A DNA stretch of 64,000 nucleotides from a gamma proteobacterium HTCC2207 (GCA_000153445.1 CH672399.1:278996-342995), one strand, 5' to 3'; shown: positions 52,679-61,943, counted from the first letter of the stretch. The notes: a model not told the origin generated them from the letters alone. A program made the numbers and translations.

Positions 52679-54217
52679 TTAAACCGCCTCGGTCATCTGC
52701 TGCTTTAAAATAAATTTTTTCACCTTGCCCGCAGGGTTGCGAGGCAAGGCATCAACTAGATGCAATTTCCGCGGTAATTTATAGCGCGCTAATTTCCCGC
52801 CGACAAAGCCTTGCAGCTCCTCTAGATCCAATGTGGTACCCTCATGCAGGACTACAACAGCAACCAGTAACTCACCCCACTTGTCGTCGGGGACCCCAAT
52901 CACCGCCACCTCGGCAATCGCGCTGTGCTCAAACAGCACGCTTTCGACCTCCGCCGGATAGATATTTTCCCCCCCAGAAATAACCATATCTTTGATTCTA
53001 TCGCAGATAAAAAGGAAGTTATCGTCATCGAAATAGCCCACATCACCACTGTGAAACCAGCCATCTTCGTCCACGGCTTCGGCAGTCGCTTCGGGGCGAT
53101 TCCAGTAGCCCTTCATCACATTGGGACCCTTGATCCAAATCTCTCCACGCTCGCCATTTGCAACAGTTTGGCCTCTGCCGTCGACAATGCGCACTGAAGT
53201 AAACATTAAGCTCTGGCCGGCAGAACCAATCTTACTGGTTGCAAACTTACTGCCCAGCACCGTGACATAGGGCGATGTTTCGGTGAGTCCATAACCCTGA
53301 CAAAAGGTCACACCGCGGCTGGCATAGATATTAAGCAGCGGCAGAGGAACTGGTGCCGAGCCAACATTAAACGAAATAACACTACTAAAGTCGGTACTCG
53401 CAAAGGCTTCGTGCTGAGACATCATGGTAAACATGGTCGGTGCACCAAACATAGTAGATACCTGATATTTCTCAATATCATGCAATACAGCGCCGGCATC
53501 GAAACTTCTGTGCAACACCACCGCAACACCGCGGACCAATGAGATATGGGTGGTGACATTGAGACCACCAATATGAAACAGCGGCGCGCAGGTAAGACTG
53601 GCGCCCACCATGCTCTCCTCAAGCAGTGACACATTGACCGTATTCCAAAAAATATTGCCATGGGTCAGCATGGCGCCTTTTGGCAGCCCAGTGGTTCCCG
53701 AGGTGTACATAATAAGGGCAACATCATCAGCTTCTATGGCTGTAACCGTCTCAATCGGCGCAGCAGTCGCCAGCAGATTTTCGAGAGACTGCCAACCGGG
53801 TCTATCGCTCTCAATAGCGAGATAGTGCTGAACAGAAAGTTCTTGTTTTTGCTTGTCCAGTATCGCCGTGCAGGCATCATCCGCCAGCACAATTTGGATG
53901 CCAGAATCATCAATAATAAAACCCGCCTCGGAGGGTGTTAGGCGAAAATTCAGTGGTACAAAAATAGCCCCTAGGCAGCTACAGGCGTAAACAGCTTCAA
54001 GAAAGCAGGGATGATTCAAACCCATATAGCCAACACGATCACCGCGACTAACGCCCAGCTGGCTCAATACTGCAGCCAGCTTGCGTATACGATCTGAAAG
54101 GTCAGCATAGGTTTGCACCTTACCTTCAAATCGCAGCGCAGGATCCTGTGAAAAAAGCTCGGCGCTTTTTAGAATGGTCTGCCCCATGCCAATATTAACC
54201 ACTTGCTTGTGAAACAT
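52679..54217 (-). CDS. Acyl-CoA ligase (AMP-forming)
   Basis: Activates a carboxylic acid to its CoA thioester via an acyl-adenylate. 512 residues with MYTSGTTGLPKGAMLTHGN (P-loop), GYGLTETSP (adenine region), GWFHSGDVGYFDDD and the Lys of GKVKKF at the C-terminus that drives adenylation. It resembles the FadD3/FadD13-type group for short, branched or ring-derived acids rather than FadD for common fatty acids, an inference from overall resemblance. ATG 54217 has GAGGAG nine bases upstream. Within the catabolic island it may activate the ring-opened product. Confidence 0.88.
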   Translation of the reverse strand: MFHKQVVNIGMGQTILKSAELFSQDPALRFEGKVQTYADLSDRIRKLAAVLSQLGVSRGDRVGYMGLNHPCFLEAVYACSCLGAIFVPLNFRLTPSEAGFIIDDSGIQIVLADDACTAILDKQKQELSVQHYLAIESDRPGWQSLENLLATAAPIETVTAIEADDVALIMYTSGTTGLPKGAMLTHGNIFWNTVNVSLLEESMVGASLTCAPLFHIGGLNVTTHISLVRGVAVVLHRSFDAGAVLHDIEKYQVSTMFGAPTMFTMMSQHEAFASTDFSSVISFNVGSAPVPLPLLNIYASRGVTFCQGYGLTETSPYVTVLGSKFATSKIGSAGQSLMFTSVRIVDGRGQTVANGERGEIWIKGPNVMKGYWNRPEATAEAVDEDGWFHSGDVGYFDDDNFLFICDRIKDMVISGGENIYPAEVESVLFEHSAIAEVAVIGVPDDKWGELLVAVVVLHEGTTLDLEELQGFVGGKLARYKLPRKLHLVDALPRNPAGKVKKFILKQQMTEAV

Positions 54218-54364
54218 AGTTTGACTCCTCAATCGCTTCGCTACTGCTGTTGACTACCTAGGCTTAACGAGAAACCACGGATTAACCGGTTAAATAGACT
54301 GTTTTAAGCGGGATCTCGACCAGTGGTTCGGCACAGTTAGCGTCAAAGTAACATTATAATTATT

Positions 54365-54385
54365 TGACATAGTATACATATGTCA
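54365..54385. promoter_or_regulatory. Operator-like inverted repeat between ligase and hydrolase genes
   Basis: TGACATA-7 bases-TATGTCA, a perfect seven-base dyad in the 288-base divergent gap. It also includes a TTGACA hexamer (54364-54369) that may be a -35 element for the hydrolase gene. The MarR-like regulator at 58.3 kb is a candidate binder; this is only an inference. Confidence 0.4.
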
Positions 54386-54505
54386 GTATTTTTAGTCGCA
54401 GACTTTCAGTCAATAACCACCATTCATAAGAGTTTGGCAATAGTCTGGGATGTATCTCGATCCACTTAAACCAAACCACAAGCTTTAGGGCTAGGAGCAA
54501 TTACA

Positions 54506-55312
54506 TTGGCTTACCTCAACAGAGAAAATGGTAGAAATATCTACTACGAAGATAATGGCAACGGCGCAACTGCAATCATCCTTATTCACGCCTGGGGAAT
54601 GAATCTCAGAGCCTGGGATGGCACGATTCCTCATCTTTTAGACGCAGGTCATAGAGTGGTTACTCTCGACCATCGCGGCTGCGGTCTTTCTGACAAAGAC
54701 TTCGACGATATGAGCATTGATGCAATTGCTAGCGATGTGGTCGCCCTAGTGGCAGAACTGGGGCTTGAGAAAGTGATGCTCAATGGGTGGTCAATTGGTG
54801 GTGCCATTGCTATCGAAGCAGCATCAATTCTTAAATCAACCTGCTGTAGCTTGGCTTTAACCTGTCCAGCCGCGCCGGTTTACCTGCAAAAAGATGACTT
54901 TCCTCACGGTGGCACCGAAGAGGTTTTGAGTGGCACTCTGGCTGCCTTAAAAGCGGATCGACCGAATTTTCTTAAGGGTTTGGCGCAGGGTATTTATTCC
55001 GCCGACGTCGGCGAGGACGTGATTAATTGGACCTGGAGTCTTTTTCTGGCCGCTTCACCGATAACGGCCAGTACGCTGGCTGAGTTGGGTCCACTAGACC
55101 AACGGGCAAAGCTCTCTGCACTCAATATTCCGATGATATCGTTTGTCGGCAGCAATGATGCCTTGGCCGATCCGGCCGTTGGCCGCTCTGTCGCGGACTT
55201 TAATGCCGACACGGTTATCGTGGAATTAGAACATTCCGGGCATGTTCCGCTTATTGAAGAAGCAGAGAAATATCACAGTGAACTGCTCAAGTTTGCTGGA
55301 GCACAGCTTTAG
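54506..55312 (+). CDS. Alpha/beta hydrolase
   Basis: 268 residues with LIHAWGMN (oxyanion region), NGWSIGGA (nucleophile Ser), SNDALADP (Asp) and EHSGHVPL (His), the full catalytic triad. The oxyanion HAWG and the cap between residues 120 and 200 fit esterases and lactonases. TTG 54506 has AGGAG ten bases before it; no ATG fits. In this island it could hydrolyse the lactone made by the Baeyer-Villiger enzyme or an ester. Confidence 0.82.
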   Translation: MAYLNRENGRNIYYEDNGNGATAIILIHAWGMNLRAWDGTIPHLLDAGHRVVTLDHRGCGLSDKDFDDMSIDAIASDVVALVAELGLEKVMLNGWSIGGAIAIEAASILKSTCCSLALTCPAAPVYLQKDDFPHGGTEEVLSGTLAALKADRPNFLKGLAQGIYSADVGEDVINWTWSLFLAASPITASTLAELGPLDQRAKLSALNIPMISFVGSNDALADPAVGRSVADFNADTVIVELEHSGHVPLIEEAEKYHSELLKFAGAQL

Positions 55313-55327
55313 CGCTGGGTAACCCAG

Positions 55328-56704
55328 TTAGCTTCCCAATCGCCGGAGAGCACTTCGGGTAAGGAAGCGATCGTAAATGTCGGGGTTATTCGCCTCTGTG
55401 CGGTAACCTCCGGCCACTTCTTTGACCTGTTCCATACGTGTCACTCTATTGGTCTGCACATCGTGAGCATGGACTCTAGTCCAGGACCAGTACGGATGCT
55501 TGCCGTCCATCACCTTTTTATCGCCCTTCTCATAGACGGAAAAAGCGCCGTCAAAAGATCTATAGATCTCTCCTCGGCGATCAAAACTCACCATGCTTAA
55601 GGGCAGCATAGTTCGGGCATCAAACCAGACGCGCTTTTTGCTGATTGGCGCGCGCGGATAGCCGGTTGGCTCCGCCTCAACCACAATAGTCTCAGGCACC
55701 AGCTCAACATCCGTATCCCAGAATGTCTGATTCTGATCACCACCGTGAACGCTGTGCTCCCAGTTGGGCGAGTCGGCATTCCAGCTATCACTCACCGCCG
55801 CCAACATAGGACCACGATGGATAATTTTATAGTTACCCCAGGTCAAAAATGGGTCGCCAGAAGCCCAGGCATCTGAAAGATACAGGGTGGACCCGGGTAT
55901 CAAGGGCTCAAAACGCTGATTGGTGGGGAAGCGTCGAACGCGCTTAAAGGCTGGCAAATAGCCATAGAGGTCGGGGTAACGGTTCTGGTCGTAGTGCCAA
56001 ATATTTAAATAAGACGTACCACGGACATCACTGGGCGTAACAAAAAACACTGATTGGTAGCGCAGCTTATCTTCATGCCCCGGGAGATAAGGCATAGGAT
56101 CAAGGGAGACGCGGCCCACTGGGCTCATCTCCACCCAGCAGCATTGGTATTGATAAGCCACAACGCCATCTGGATTGAGGTCGTATTCTTTTACCGCATT
56201 AAAGGAAACATCGTGGCGACCCCAGCTCAATGTGCTGCCGGCGAACACTTCCAGCGCAGAGGTTGGACTGGGAAACGGATTGCCGCCGATCCAGGGTTTG
56301 CCCTCTTTTGTGACTACATTGCCGTCTGGTGCGAAAGTAGCCTGGCCCTGATGGCGCAGAGTCGCCTCAATATATTCCCAAGGACTGAGTTTCATAATGT
56401 CCGTGGTGGTGGGTCGCATACGCATAACCCGGCCCATTTCCGCAACCTGTTTGTATTGAATAGGATCGAGCAACTCTTTTACGAGGGCGACATTGTCTGC
56501 GTTAATAGTGTCGCCATCGCTGATTTTACCGCCAGTGTAGGCACTGATAGAGAGCAGTTCTTCGGGGTAAGCTTGCTCAATACTGCCGGTATTGCCAATG
56601 GTCGACCAGAGTGGCGCCAGCACGCCTGTAGCCAACACACCCTGGCCCATCTGCTTGAGGAAGTGACGCCTGGAATAGTCCGCTTTATAGCGACGAATAT
56701 GCAC
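55328..56704 (-). CDS. DUF1329 protein with twin-arginine signal
   Basis: 458 residues. SRRHFLK near residue 11 is a perfect Tat motif followed by the hydrophobic stretch LATGVLAPLWS, so it is exported folded. The rest is DUF1329-like (LGGxxPxPxx-type segment ending in NPFPSPTSALE, YGYLPAFKRVRRFP, TRMLPLSMV), related to outer-membrane lipoprotein-carrier-like proteins. DUF1329 genes often accompany hydrophobic-substrate breakdown such as sterols or aromatic esters, so a role in handling a lipid-like substrate is plausible. The ATG at 56704 gives the signal; convergent with the hydrolase gene by 15 bases. Confidence 0.75.
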   Translation of the reverse strand: MHIRRYKADYSRRHFLKQMGQGVLATGVLAPLWSTIGNTGSIEQAYPEELLSISAYTGGKISDGDTINADNVALVKELLDPIQYKQVAEMGRVMRMRPTTTDIMKLSPWEYIEATLRHQGQATFAPDGNVVTKEGKPWIGGNPFPSPTSALEVFAGSTLSWGRHDVSFNAVKEYDLNPDGVVAYQYQCCWVEMSPVGRVSLDPMPYLPGHEDKLRYQSVFFVTPSDVRGTSYLNIWHYDQNRYPDLYGYLPAFKRVRRFPTNQRFEPLIPGSTLYLSDAWASGDPFLTWGNYKIIHRGPMLAAVSDSWNADSPNWEHSVHGGDQNQTFWDTDVELVPETIVVEAEPTGYPRAPISKKRVWFDARTMLPLSMVSFDRRGEIYRSFDGAFSVYEKGDKKVMDGKHPYWSWTRVHAHDVQTNRVTRMEQVKEVAGGYRTEANNPDIYDRFLTRSALRRLGS

Positions 56705-56800
56705 CGTATAAACCCCCGCTTGTAGGCGCGCTATTATCTACGCCCACTGCTTTTATAATTATTGTTTTAGGTCTTAGTCTTTTTTATTCTGCAACACTAG

Positions 56801-56883
56801 AGGCTCTCTTTAGCGAGCTGTGGGCTCTCTAGCAAGCTGCAGGTGTTTTAAAGCGAGCTGCAGGCGCTCTATAAACGCACGAA
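56801..56883. repeat. Degenerate 20-21 bp tandem repeat beyond the reductase stop codon
   Basis: Three good and one poor unit with a shared core agCgAGCTGcaGG-type pattern and a ctctcta-type half (aggctctctttagcgagctgt, gggctctctagcaagctgca, ggtgttttaaagcgagctgca). It ends seven bases before the ferredoxin reductase stop (56890) on the minus strand and lies upstream of the DUF1329 start at 56704. Function unknown. Confidence 0.6.
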
Positions 56884-56889
56884 GCCCAA

Positions 56890-58098
56890 TTACTTTAGGA
56901 AAGCCTTCAGCTCAACCGACTCATCGGCCAGTAGTTTTGCATCTACAGATTTACCATAGAGGCGCTTACCCAGCATAAAGGCTTTTGAGTTATTCACTGC
57001 ATCCACCGCTACCACACGCCCTTCTTTTAAATGAAACACGGCGAATTTATTGGTCGACTTATCACCGCGGACAACACTTTCTTCACCATCGGCGGAGAAC
57101 CCGACCATCTGCAGTTTCAGTTCATATTGATCACTCCAAAACCAGGGGATCGACGCGTATTCCAGATCTCCGCCAAGCAGATTAATACAGGCAACTCGCG
57201 CCTGTTCTATGGCGTTGGGCACAGACTCAAGCCTCAGGCGGCGATTGAGTAACCGATTGGGGTGGTTGGCACAGTCGCCCGCAGCATAAATATCTGGATT
57301 AGACGTCTGCCCGTGATCATCCACCACAATGCCGTTGTCACATTCCAGCCCAGCATTCTCTGCGATTTCAACATTCGGCAGAATACCCACACCAATAACG
57401 ACTATATCGGCATCCACACTTAGGTCACCGCAAAGCACCTTGCTGACCGAGCCTTCACCGTCAAAACCCGTGACCGCCTGATTAAGCATAATATTAACGC
57501 CGCGTTCAGTGTGCAGGCTATGGTAGTAATCACTCATTTCAGGGGTAGTGACGCGCTGTAATATGCGCTCTTGGGTCTCGATAACCGTTACGTCTAATCC
57601 GGCCTTCGTCGCCACAGCGGCAACTTCAAGACCTACATAACCACCGCCAATAACACAGAGTTTTTTAGCGCTGCCCATGGATGCACGAATTAAGTCAACA
57701 TCATTAAGCGAGCGCAGATAAAAGATACCGCCTAATTGGCAGCCGGGAAGATCCAGTCGGCGCGCCCGTGAACCGGTGGTGATAACCAGTTTGTCATAGT
57801 CAAAAACCGTTTCCGACTCAGTGACCACCTGTTTACTTTCAATATCAATCGATGCAACACGAGTATTGGTCAGCAACTCAATATCGTTGTCGCTATAAAA
57901 CGCCAGCGGACGGATCAGCGTTTCGGCCAATGACAGTTCACCGGCGAGATAATGTTTGGATAAGGGTGGGCGGTCATAAGGCGGGTGACTCTCATCGCCC
58001 AAGATCTTAATCGTCCCAGTGTATTTTTCTTTGCGCAGCGTGGCTGCAGCGACGGCGGCCGCTTGACCGGCTCCGATAATAACAACGCCTGATTTCAT
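56890..58098 (-). CDS. NADH-ferredoxin (putidaredoxin-type) reductase
   Basis: 402 residues. FAD motif VVIIGAGQAAA, NAD motif CVIGGGYVGLEVA, a DRPPLSKHYL segment and YAAGDCANH for the flavin-ring site, as in putidaredoxin reductase. It passes electrons from NADH to the [2Fe-2S] ferredoxin encoded at 59.4 kb and so to the P450. ATG 58098 has a GGGGGG run in front; an earlier frame start is possible. Divergent from the MarR-like gene. Confidence 0.88.
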   Translation of the reverse strand: MKSGVVIIGAGQAAAVAAATLRKEKYTGTIKILGDESHPPYDRPPLSKHYLAGELSLAETLIRPLAFYSDNDIELLTNTRVASIDIESKQVVTESETVFDYDKLVITTGSRARRLDLPGCQLGGIFYLRSLNDVDLIRASMGSAKKLCVIGGGYVGLEVAAVATKAGLDVTVIETQERILQRVTTPEMSDYYHSLHTERGVNIMLNQAVTGFDGEGSVSKVLCGDLSVDADIVVIGVGILPNVEIAENAGLECDNGIVVDDHGQTSNPDIYAAGDCANHPNRLLNRRLRLESVPNAIEQARVACINLLGGDLEYASIPWFWSDQYELKLQMVGFSADGEESVVRGDKSTNKFAVFHLKEGRVVAVDAVNNSKAFMLGKRLYGKSVDAKLLADESVELKAFLK

Positions 58099-58309
58099 AT
58101 AACTACCCCCCAAGTAAAACGATAAGTCGACGTATCTCAACAACTGAGCCTGGCAACTGAAACTTTCTAAAATATATTATGTTATATGTGAAATATTATT
58201 TCTAGACATAATTTAAATAGCGCAAAGTTGCCTTCGCGGTATTATAATGCCTCTTTCCGGTGCCTTTTTATAATAAAACCTGATTAGCCAAGGTGGAGAA
58301 CACTCTTTC
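58099..58309. promoter_or_regulatory. Divergent region before the double-MarR gene
   Basis: An A/T-rich 211-base gap holding promoters for the reductase and regulator. ATTATGT (58176-58182) and ACATAAT (58206-58212) form a dyad with 23 bases between them, a possible regulator site. No confident -35/-10 pair was found. Confidence 0.3.
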
Positions 58310-59431
58310 ATGGATTCAGAAATCGTAAAATCCAGCATTGCGCATATTCATCGTGCGGATGCTGCCAAAAAACTCCTCGATCTTTTCTATCCGGTTCATT
58401 ATGTGGTCGGCATGAAGGTAGAGGATACTCTTCGGACTAATGACCTGCTCAATCGCCATCAGGTGGCCGTGCTCTGGATCATTCGTTCTGAGGGCACCAA
58501 CGGCATTTCCATGCGCCGTAAAAATATCGAAAACGCCTTAACCGGCTGGTACGAAACCAGCAGCAGTGCCATATCCAAAGCGGTCCGAGCGCTGGCAAAG
58601 CCGCCTCTAAGCTTGGTCACTATTCAGGAACATCCCCAGTCCGCTCGCGAAAAATTGGTGACTTTGACGCCTGCAGGGGAAAAATTCCTACTGCAGATGA
58701 CCAATAACGGCGTTTTGCTCTGCAGCTGGTACCTGTCAGCTATGGAACGATTCCCTGAAGAGATGGATGTCTGTCTGTATATTTTTTCTAAAGTGAACGC
58801 CATTTTTGAGTCGCTTATTGACCAAGAACGGGGAGAGTCGCTCAAGCATATCAACACCAATGAAATGATGTTGCGCCACCCTTTGACGTCAACCTTTCTG
58901 ACACGCTCCTACTCTCTGGAAGAAATCCCACGCATCCCGAGAGAATACGCGGCGCTTATGCAGCTCAATGCATTCTTTCCGATTCATTACACGGCGGGAA
59001 ATCGCTTAGAAATAGCCCTTCGACGCGGCGCTAACTTAAGCCGCCAGCAAGTGATCATTCTATGGATTATTAGTGCTGAGGGTCATAACGGTATGAGCAT
59101 GCCACGCAAAGCCATAGAGAAGGCGTTGAGAGACTGGCTAGAGATCACCAGCAGCTCTGTGTCGAAAGCGATTCGCTCTTTGACGGTTGCGCCAAACAAT
59201 ATTCTGACCATAGTCGAACGCCCAGAATCCGGACGTGAAAAACTGGTCTGCCTCACTGAGGAAGGAAGAGCGTTTGCGGACGATATGTTTCAAAACGGCA
59301 TTCAGTTCTTAGACAAGGTCATCGAAAATCTTAGTAGTGAAGAGATTGATATGGTGTTGCATGTGTTTGAGAGAACCTCCGAAATCTTCGGAGGCTATCC
59401 CGGGCCTTTCCGCGACGAGAAAGAAGTCTAA
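58310..59431 (+). CDS. Single-chain tandem MarR-like transcription regulator
   Basis: 373 residues containing two copies of the same winged-helix domain (about 18-160 and 210-355). In each, an initial helix pair (KLLDLFYPVHYVVG / QLNAFFPIHYTAG) leads to LNRHQVAVLWIIRSEG / LSRQQVIILWIISAEG, a recognition helix region SSSAISKAVRALAKPP / SSSVSKAIRSLTVAP, and a wing (ESGREKLVCLT in the second, QSAREKLVTLT in the first). MarR proteins bind DNA as homodimers; here one chain supplies both halves. Probable ligand-responsive repressor of the island. It converges on the ferredoxin gene with zero spacing. Confidence 0.85.
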   Translation: MDSEIVKSSIAHIHRADAAKKLLDLFYPVHYVVGMKVEDTLRTNDLLNRHQVAVLWIIRSEGTNGISMRRKNIENALTGWYETSSSAISKAVRALAKPPLSLVTIQEHPQSAREKLVTLTPAGEKFLLQMTNNGVLLCSWYLSAMERFPEEMDVCLYIFSKVNAIFESLIDQERGESLKHINTNEMMLRHPLTSTFLTRSYSLEEIPRIPREYAALMQLNAFFPIHYTAGNRLEIALRRGANLSRQQVIILWIISAEGHNGMSMPRKAIEKALRDWLEITSSSVSKAIRSLTVAPNNILTIVERPESGREKLVCLTEEGRAFADDMFQNGIQFLDKVIENLSSEEIDMVLHVFERTSEIFGGYPGPFRDEKEV

Positions 59432-59746
59432 TTAAAACCCTTCTTCCTGCGCCACTGTTACAGTCATTCCATCCAAGGCTTCAGTCAACTTTACCTGACA
59501 GGCAAGGCGACTTGTGGCCTCTACTTTTTCCATAAACTCGATCACTTCGCTCTCTTCTTCGTTCTGTTCAGGCAACTGAGCAAAGGTTTTCTCATCCATG
59601 TAGACATGGCAGGTAGCGCAGGAGCATGAGCCCCCACAGGTGCCATCTACCAAGTCTGCAGCACGCAGAGGCGTCATTAACAAATCACCGACAGCACCCT
59701 CAACAGTGTGCTTCTCGCCATCTCGATCATAAACATGAATTTTCAA
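59432..59746 (-). CDS. [2Fe-2S] ferredoxin, adrenodoxin/putidaredoxin type
   Basis: 104 residues. CGGSCSCATCHVY and the distant Cys in RLACQVKL give the C-x5-C-x2-C...C cluster pattern of P450 redox partners. TTG 59744-59746 starts the protein (no better ATG). It carries electrons from the reductase (56.9 kb) to the P450 (61.9 kb). Confidence 0.9.
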   Translation of the reverse strand: MKIHVYDRDGEKHTVEGAVGDLLMTPLRAADLVDGTCGGSCSCATCHVYMDEKTFAQLPEQNEEESEVIEFMEKVEATSRLACQVKLTEALDGMTVTVAQEEGF

Positions 59747-59796
59747 TTCTAAATCTCACTTCTAAGTTTAAATAAAACGCGTATTCTATAGATTAA

Positions 59797-60252
59797 TTAC
59801 AATATTTCAAAAATATCATAAACAAGTTTACCGGCACCAAAAGTACTGGCTCGACCAACACAAACAATGTCGTTGAGCCATGCATATTTTTCGGAACCGG
59901 TCTCAAAGTTAGGCGCTGATCTCAGATAGGTTTCTGTACCCGATATGGCTTCTCCGGCACCAAATCGTGCATTGAGACCGTCATCCATCACCACAACGCC
60001 ACTGTAATAGCAGAATATACTTTCGCCATCGTCAGTTCTCAGAGCAAGGCGGGCATCGATTTTCCAGTTGCCATCATCTTGTAGGCGCACCCAATCACCG
60101 CTCGGCGCTATCACATCAGCACTAAAGCGCGGACCTTCGGCGCGGCCATCGGTGACATTAATAACCACTCTATTTGGCGTCGCAACTGCCGGCGCATCAA
60201 AAGAGATATCAAGCTTCATTAGCCAGCGAGTTTCTAAAGTAGGAACATTCAT
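59797..60252 (-). CDS. DUF3237 protein
   Basis: 151 residues, small all-beta barrel of the DUF3237 type (TRWLMKLDISFDAP, NRVVINVTDGRAEGPRFSADV and PSGDWVRL). Function unknown; the family often occurs in catabolic operons. ATG 60252 has GAGGAG seven bases upstream. It lies between ferredoxin and the monooxygenase, 50 and 55 bases from them. Confidence 0.8.
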   Translation of the reverse strand: MNVPTLETRWLMKLDISFDAPAVATPNRVVINVTDGRAEGPRFSADVIAPSGDWVRLQDDGNWKIDARLALRTDDGESIFCYYSGVVVMDDGLNARFGAGEAISGTETYLRSAPNFETGSEKYAWLNDIVCVGRASTFGAGKLVYDIFEIL

Positions 60253-60307
60253 ATCATTACTCCTCATTAATTTTTATTATTTTAGGACTGTAAATTAGCC
60301 ATATACC

Positions 60308-61924
60308 TTAGCTGAGTAGAAAGCCGCTTAGATCCGCGTATCCCGCAGTGCATTGCTCTTCATAGGCAACGAAACCGCCCAAGAAAAATACCACTCGTCT
60401 CGGCTTTCCTGGAATATTGTCACCCATATAATAATTGTTCGATTTAGGGAACAACGTCATATCACCAATTGTATTGGTCAGATCAACCCAATCATCTTCA
60501 GCATCAGCTTTCGCTTCGAGACAATCTTTACCCAGATCATCAAGCTGTTTTGCGGCATTAAAGATTAAGTCGCCCTGATACTCAGCCAACAGAATTGGAT
60601 TGTAAAATGGGCTGTGAGGACCGTTGACCCAAAAATAGTTGGGGAAACCATGGGTCATCATACCCAGGTAACTGGTGAGACCACCGCTCCAACGCTCTTT
60701 CAATGACTGACCCTCCCGACCACGGATATCAATGCGATCCATAGCGCCGGTCATGACATCAAAGCCAGTTGCGAAGATAATGACATCGAGTTCAATTTCC
60801 TCACCACCCACTACAATGCCTTTCTCGGTAATACGCTCAAGGGGACTTTCGAGCAAATCCACCAGGTGGACGTTGTCTTGGTTAAAGGATTCGAGATAAT
60901 TGGTTTCAGGAGAAAGCCGACGCGTGAGAATCGCATAATCCGGGCTTAGCTTCTCAGCAGTCACTGGATCGTTAACACGCTCTTTCATTTTCTTGATCGC
61001 GAAATCACCGAGAGTCTGATTCGACTCTTCATCCATAATGGTGTCGACATAGGCATAGTAAGGCGACAGACCACCAGAGGCCCAACGATCTTCGTACTCA
61101 GCGTCACGCTCCTCTGCAGTCACTTCAAGGGCAGACAGTGTAGGCAGTGGTGACAGGTCGGAGTGCATCATAGTAAAGCCGGCAAATGACTGCTTTTCCA
61201 GCTCTCGCAACTCACCGTAGTTCTGCTTTATTTTTGCCGTTTGAGTCGGATCTGATTCACGGTTTTGCAGCGGGATAGTGTAAGCCGGTGTGCGCTGGAA
61301 AACGAACAGCTCGCCAACATCTTGAGCCACTTCCGAGATCACCTGAATACCACTGGAGCCAGTACCCACAACACCCACTCGCTTGCCACTGAAATCGATT
61401 TTTTCCTTGGGCCAGCGACTGGTCATATACTGCTCACCGGTGTAGTTTTCCAGACCTTCAAAGTCGGGTTCCACTGGCGCTGAAATAAGACCTGTAGCCA
61501 TCACACAAAACTTAGCCGAAACAACTTCACCACTATCAGTAGTGACGGTCCAGCGCTGAGTATCTTCATTAAAAATAGTAGACACTACCCGAGTTTCAAA
61601 AGTAATATCGTCACGCATATTGTAGCGATCCGCTACATGGTTAGCGTAATCAAGTAACTCTGGCTGTCCGGCATAGCGCTCAGTCCAGTTCCACTCATTC
61701 TGCAATTCTTCGGAGAATGAATAGGAGTATTCCAAGCACTCAATATCGACGCGGGCGCCGGGATAACGGTTCCAGTACCAGGTACCGCCAACTCCATCAC
61801 CGGCCTCAAAACAGCGCACTGATAACCCGTTTTCACGGGCACCATAGAGCATGTACATGCCGGCGAAACCAGCGCCAACAATGACCATATCCACATGGTC
61901 GCTTTTCTTATCTGCAATTGCCAT
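60308..61924 (-). CDS. Flavin-dependent Baeyer-Villiger-type monooxygenase with altered fingerprint
   Basis: 538 residues. FAD motif VGAGFAGMYML, GVGGTWYWNRYPGARVD and second dinucleotide motif VVGTGSSGIQV match class B flavoprotein monooxygenases of the cyclohexanone/steroid/phenylacetone group. The family fingerprint F-x-G-x3-H-x3-W-P reads YTGEQYMTSRWP, so the highly conserved His is Met and the Phe is Tyr. Predicted to insert oxygen next to a ketone, making an ester or lactone. ATG 61924 follows AGGAGAG. The last gene of the block before the P450 gene with 19 bases between. Confidence 0.83.
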   Translation of the reverse strand: MAIADKKSDHVDMVIVGAGFAGMYMLYGARENGLSVRCFEAGDGVGGTWYWNRYPGARVDIECLEYSYSFSEELQNEWNWTERYAGQPELLDYANHVADRYNMRDDITFETRVVSTIFNEDTQRWTVTTDSGEVVSAKFCVMATGLISAPVEPDFEGLENYTGEQYMTSRWPKEKIDFSGKRVGVVGTGSSGIQVISEVAQDVGELFVFQRTPAYTIPLQNRESDPTQTAKIKQNYGELRELEKQSFAGFTMMHSDLSPLPTLSALEVTAEERDAEYEDRWASGGLSPYYAYVDTIMDEESNQTLGDFAIKKMKERVNDPVTAEKLSPDYAILTRRLSPETNYLESFNQDNVHLVDLLESPLERITEKGIVVGGEEIELDVIIFATGFDVMTGAMDRIDIRGREGQSLKERWSGGLTSYLGMMTHGFPNYFWVNGPHSPFYNPILLAEYQGDLIFNAAKQLDDLGKDCLEAKADAEDDWVDLTNTIGDMTLFPKSNNYYMGDNIPGKPRRVVFFLGGFVAYEEQCTAGYADLSGFLLS

Positions 61925-61943
61925 CTGTCGTCTCTCCTATGGA

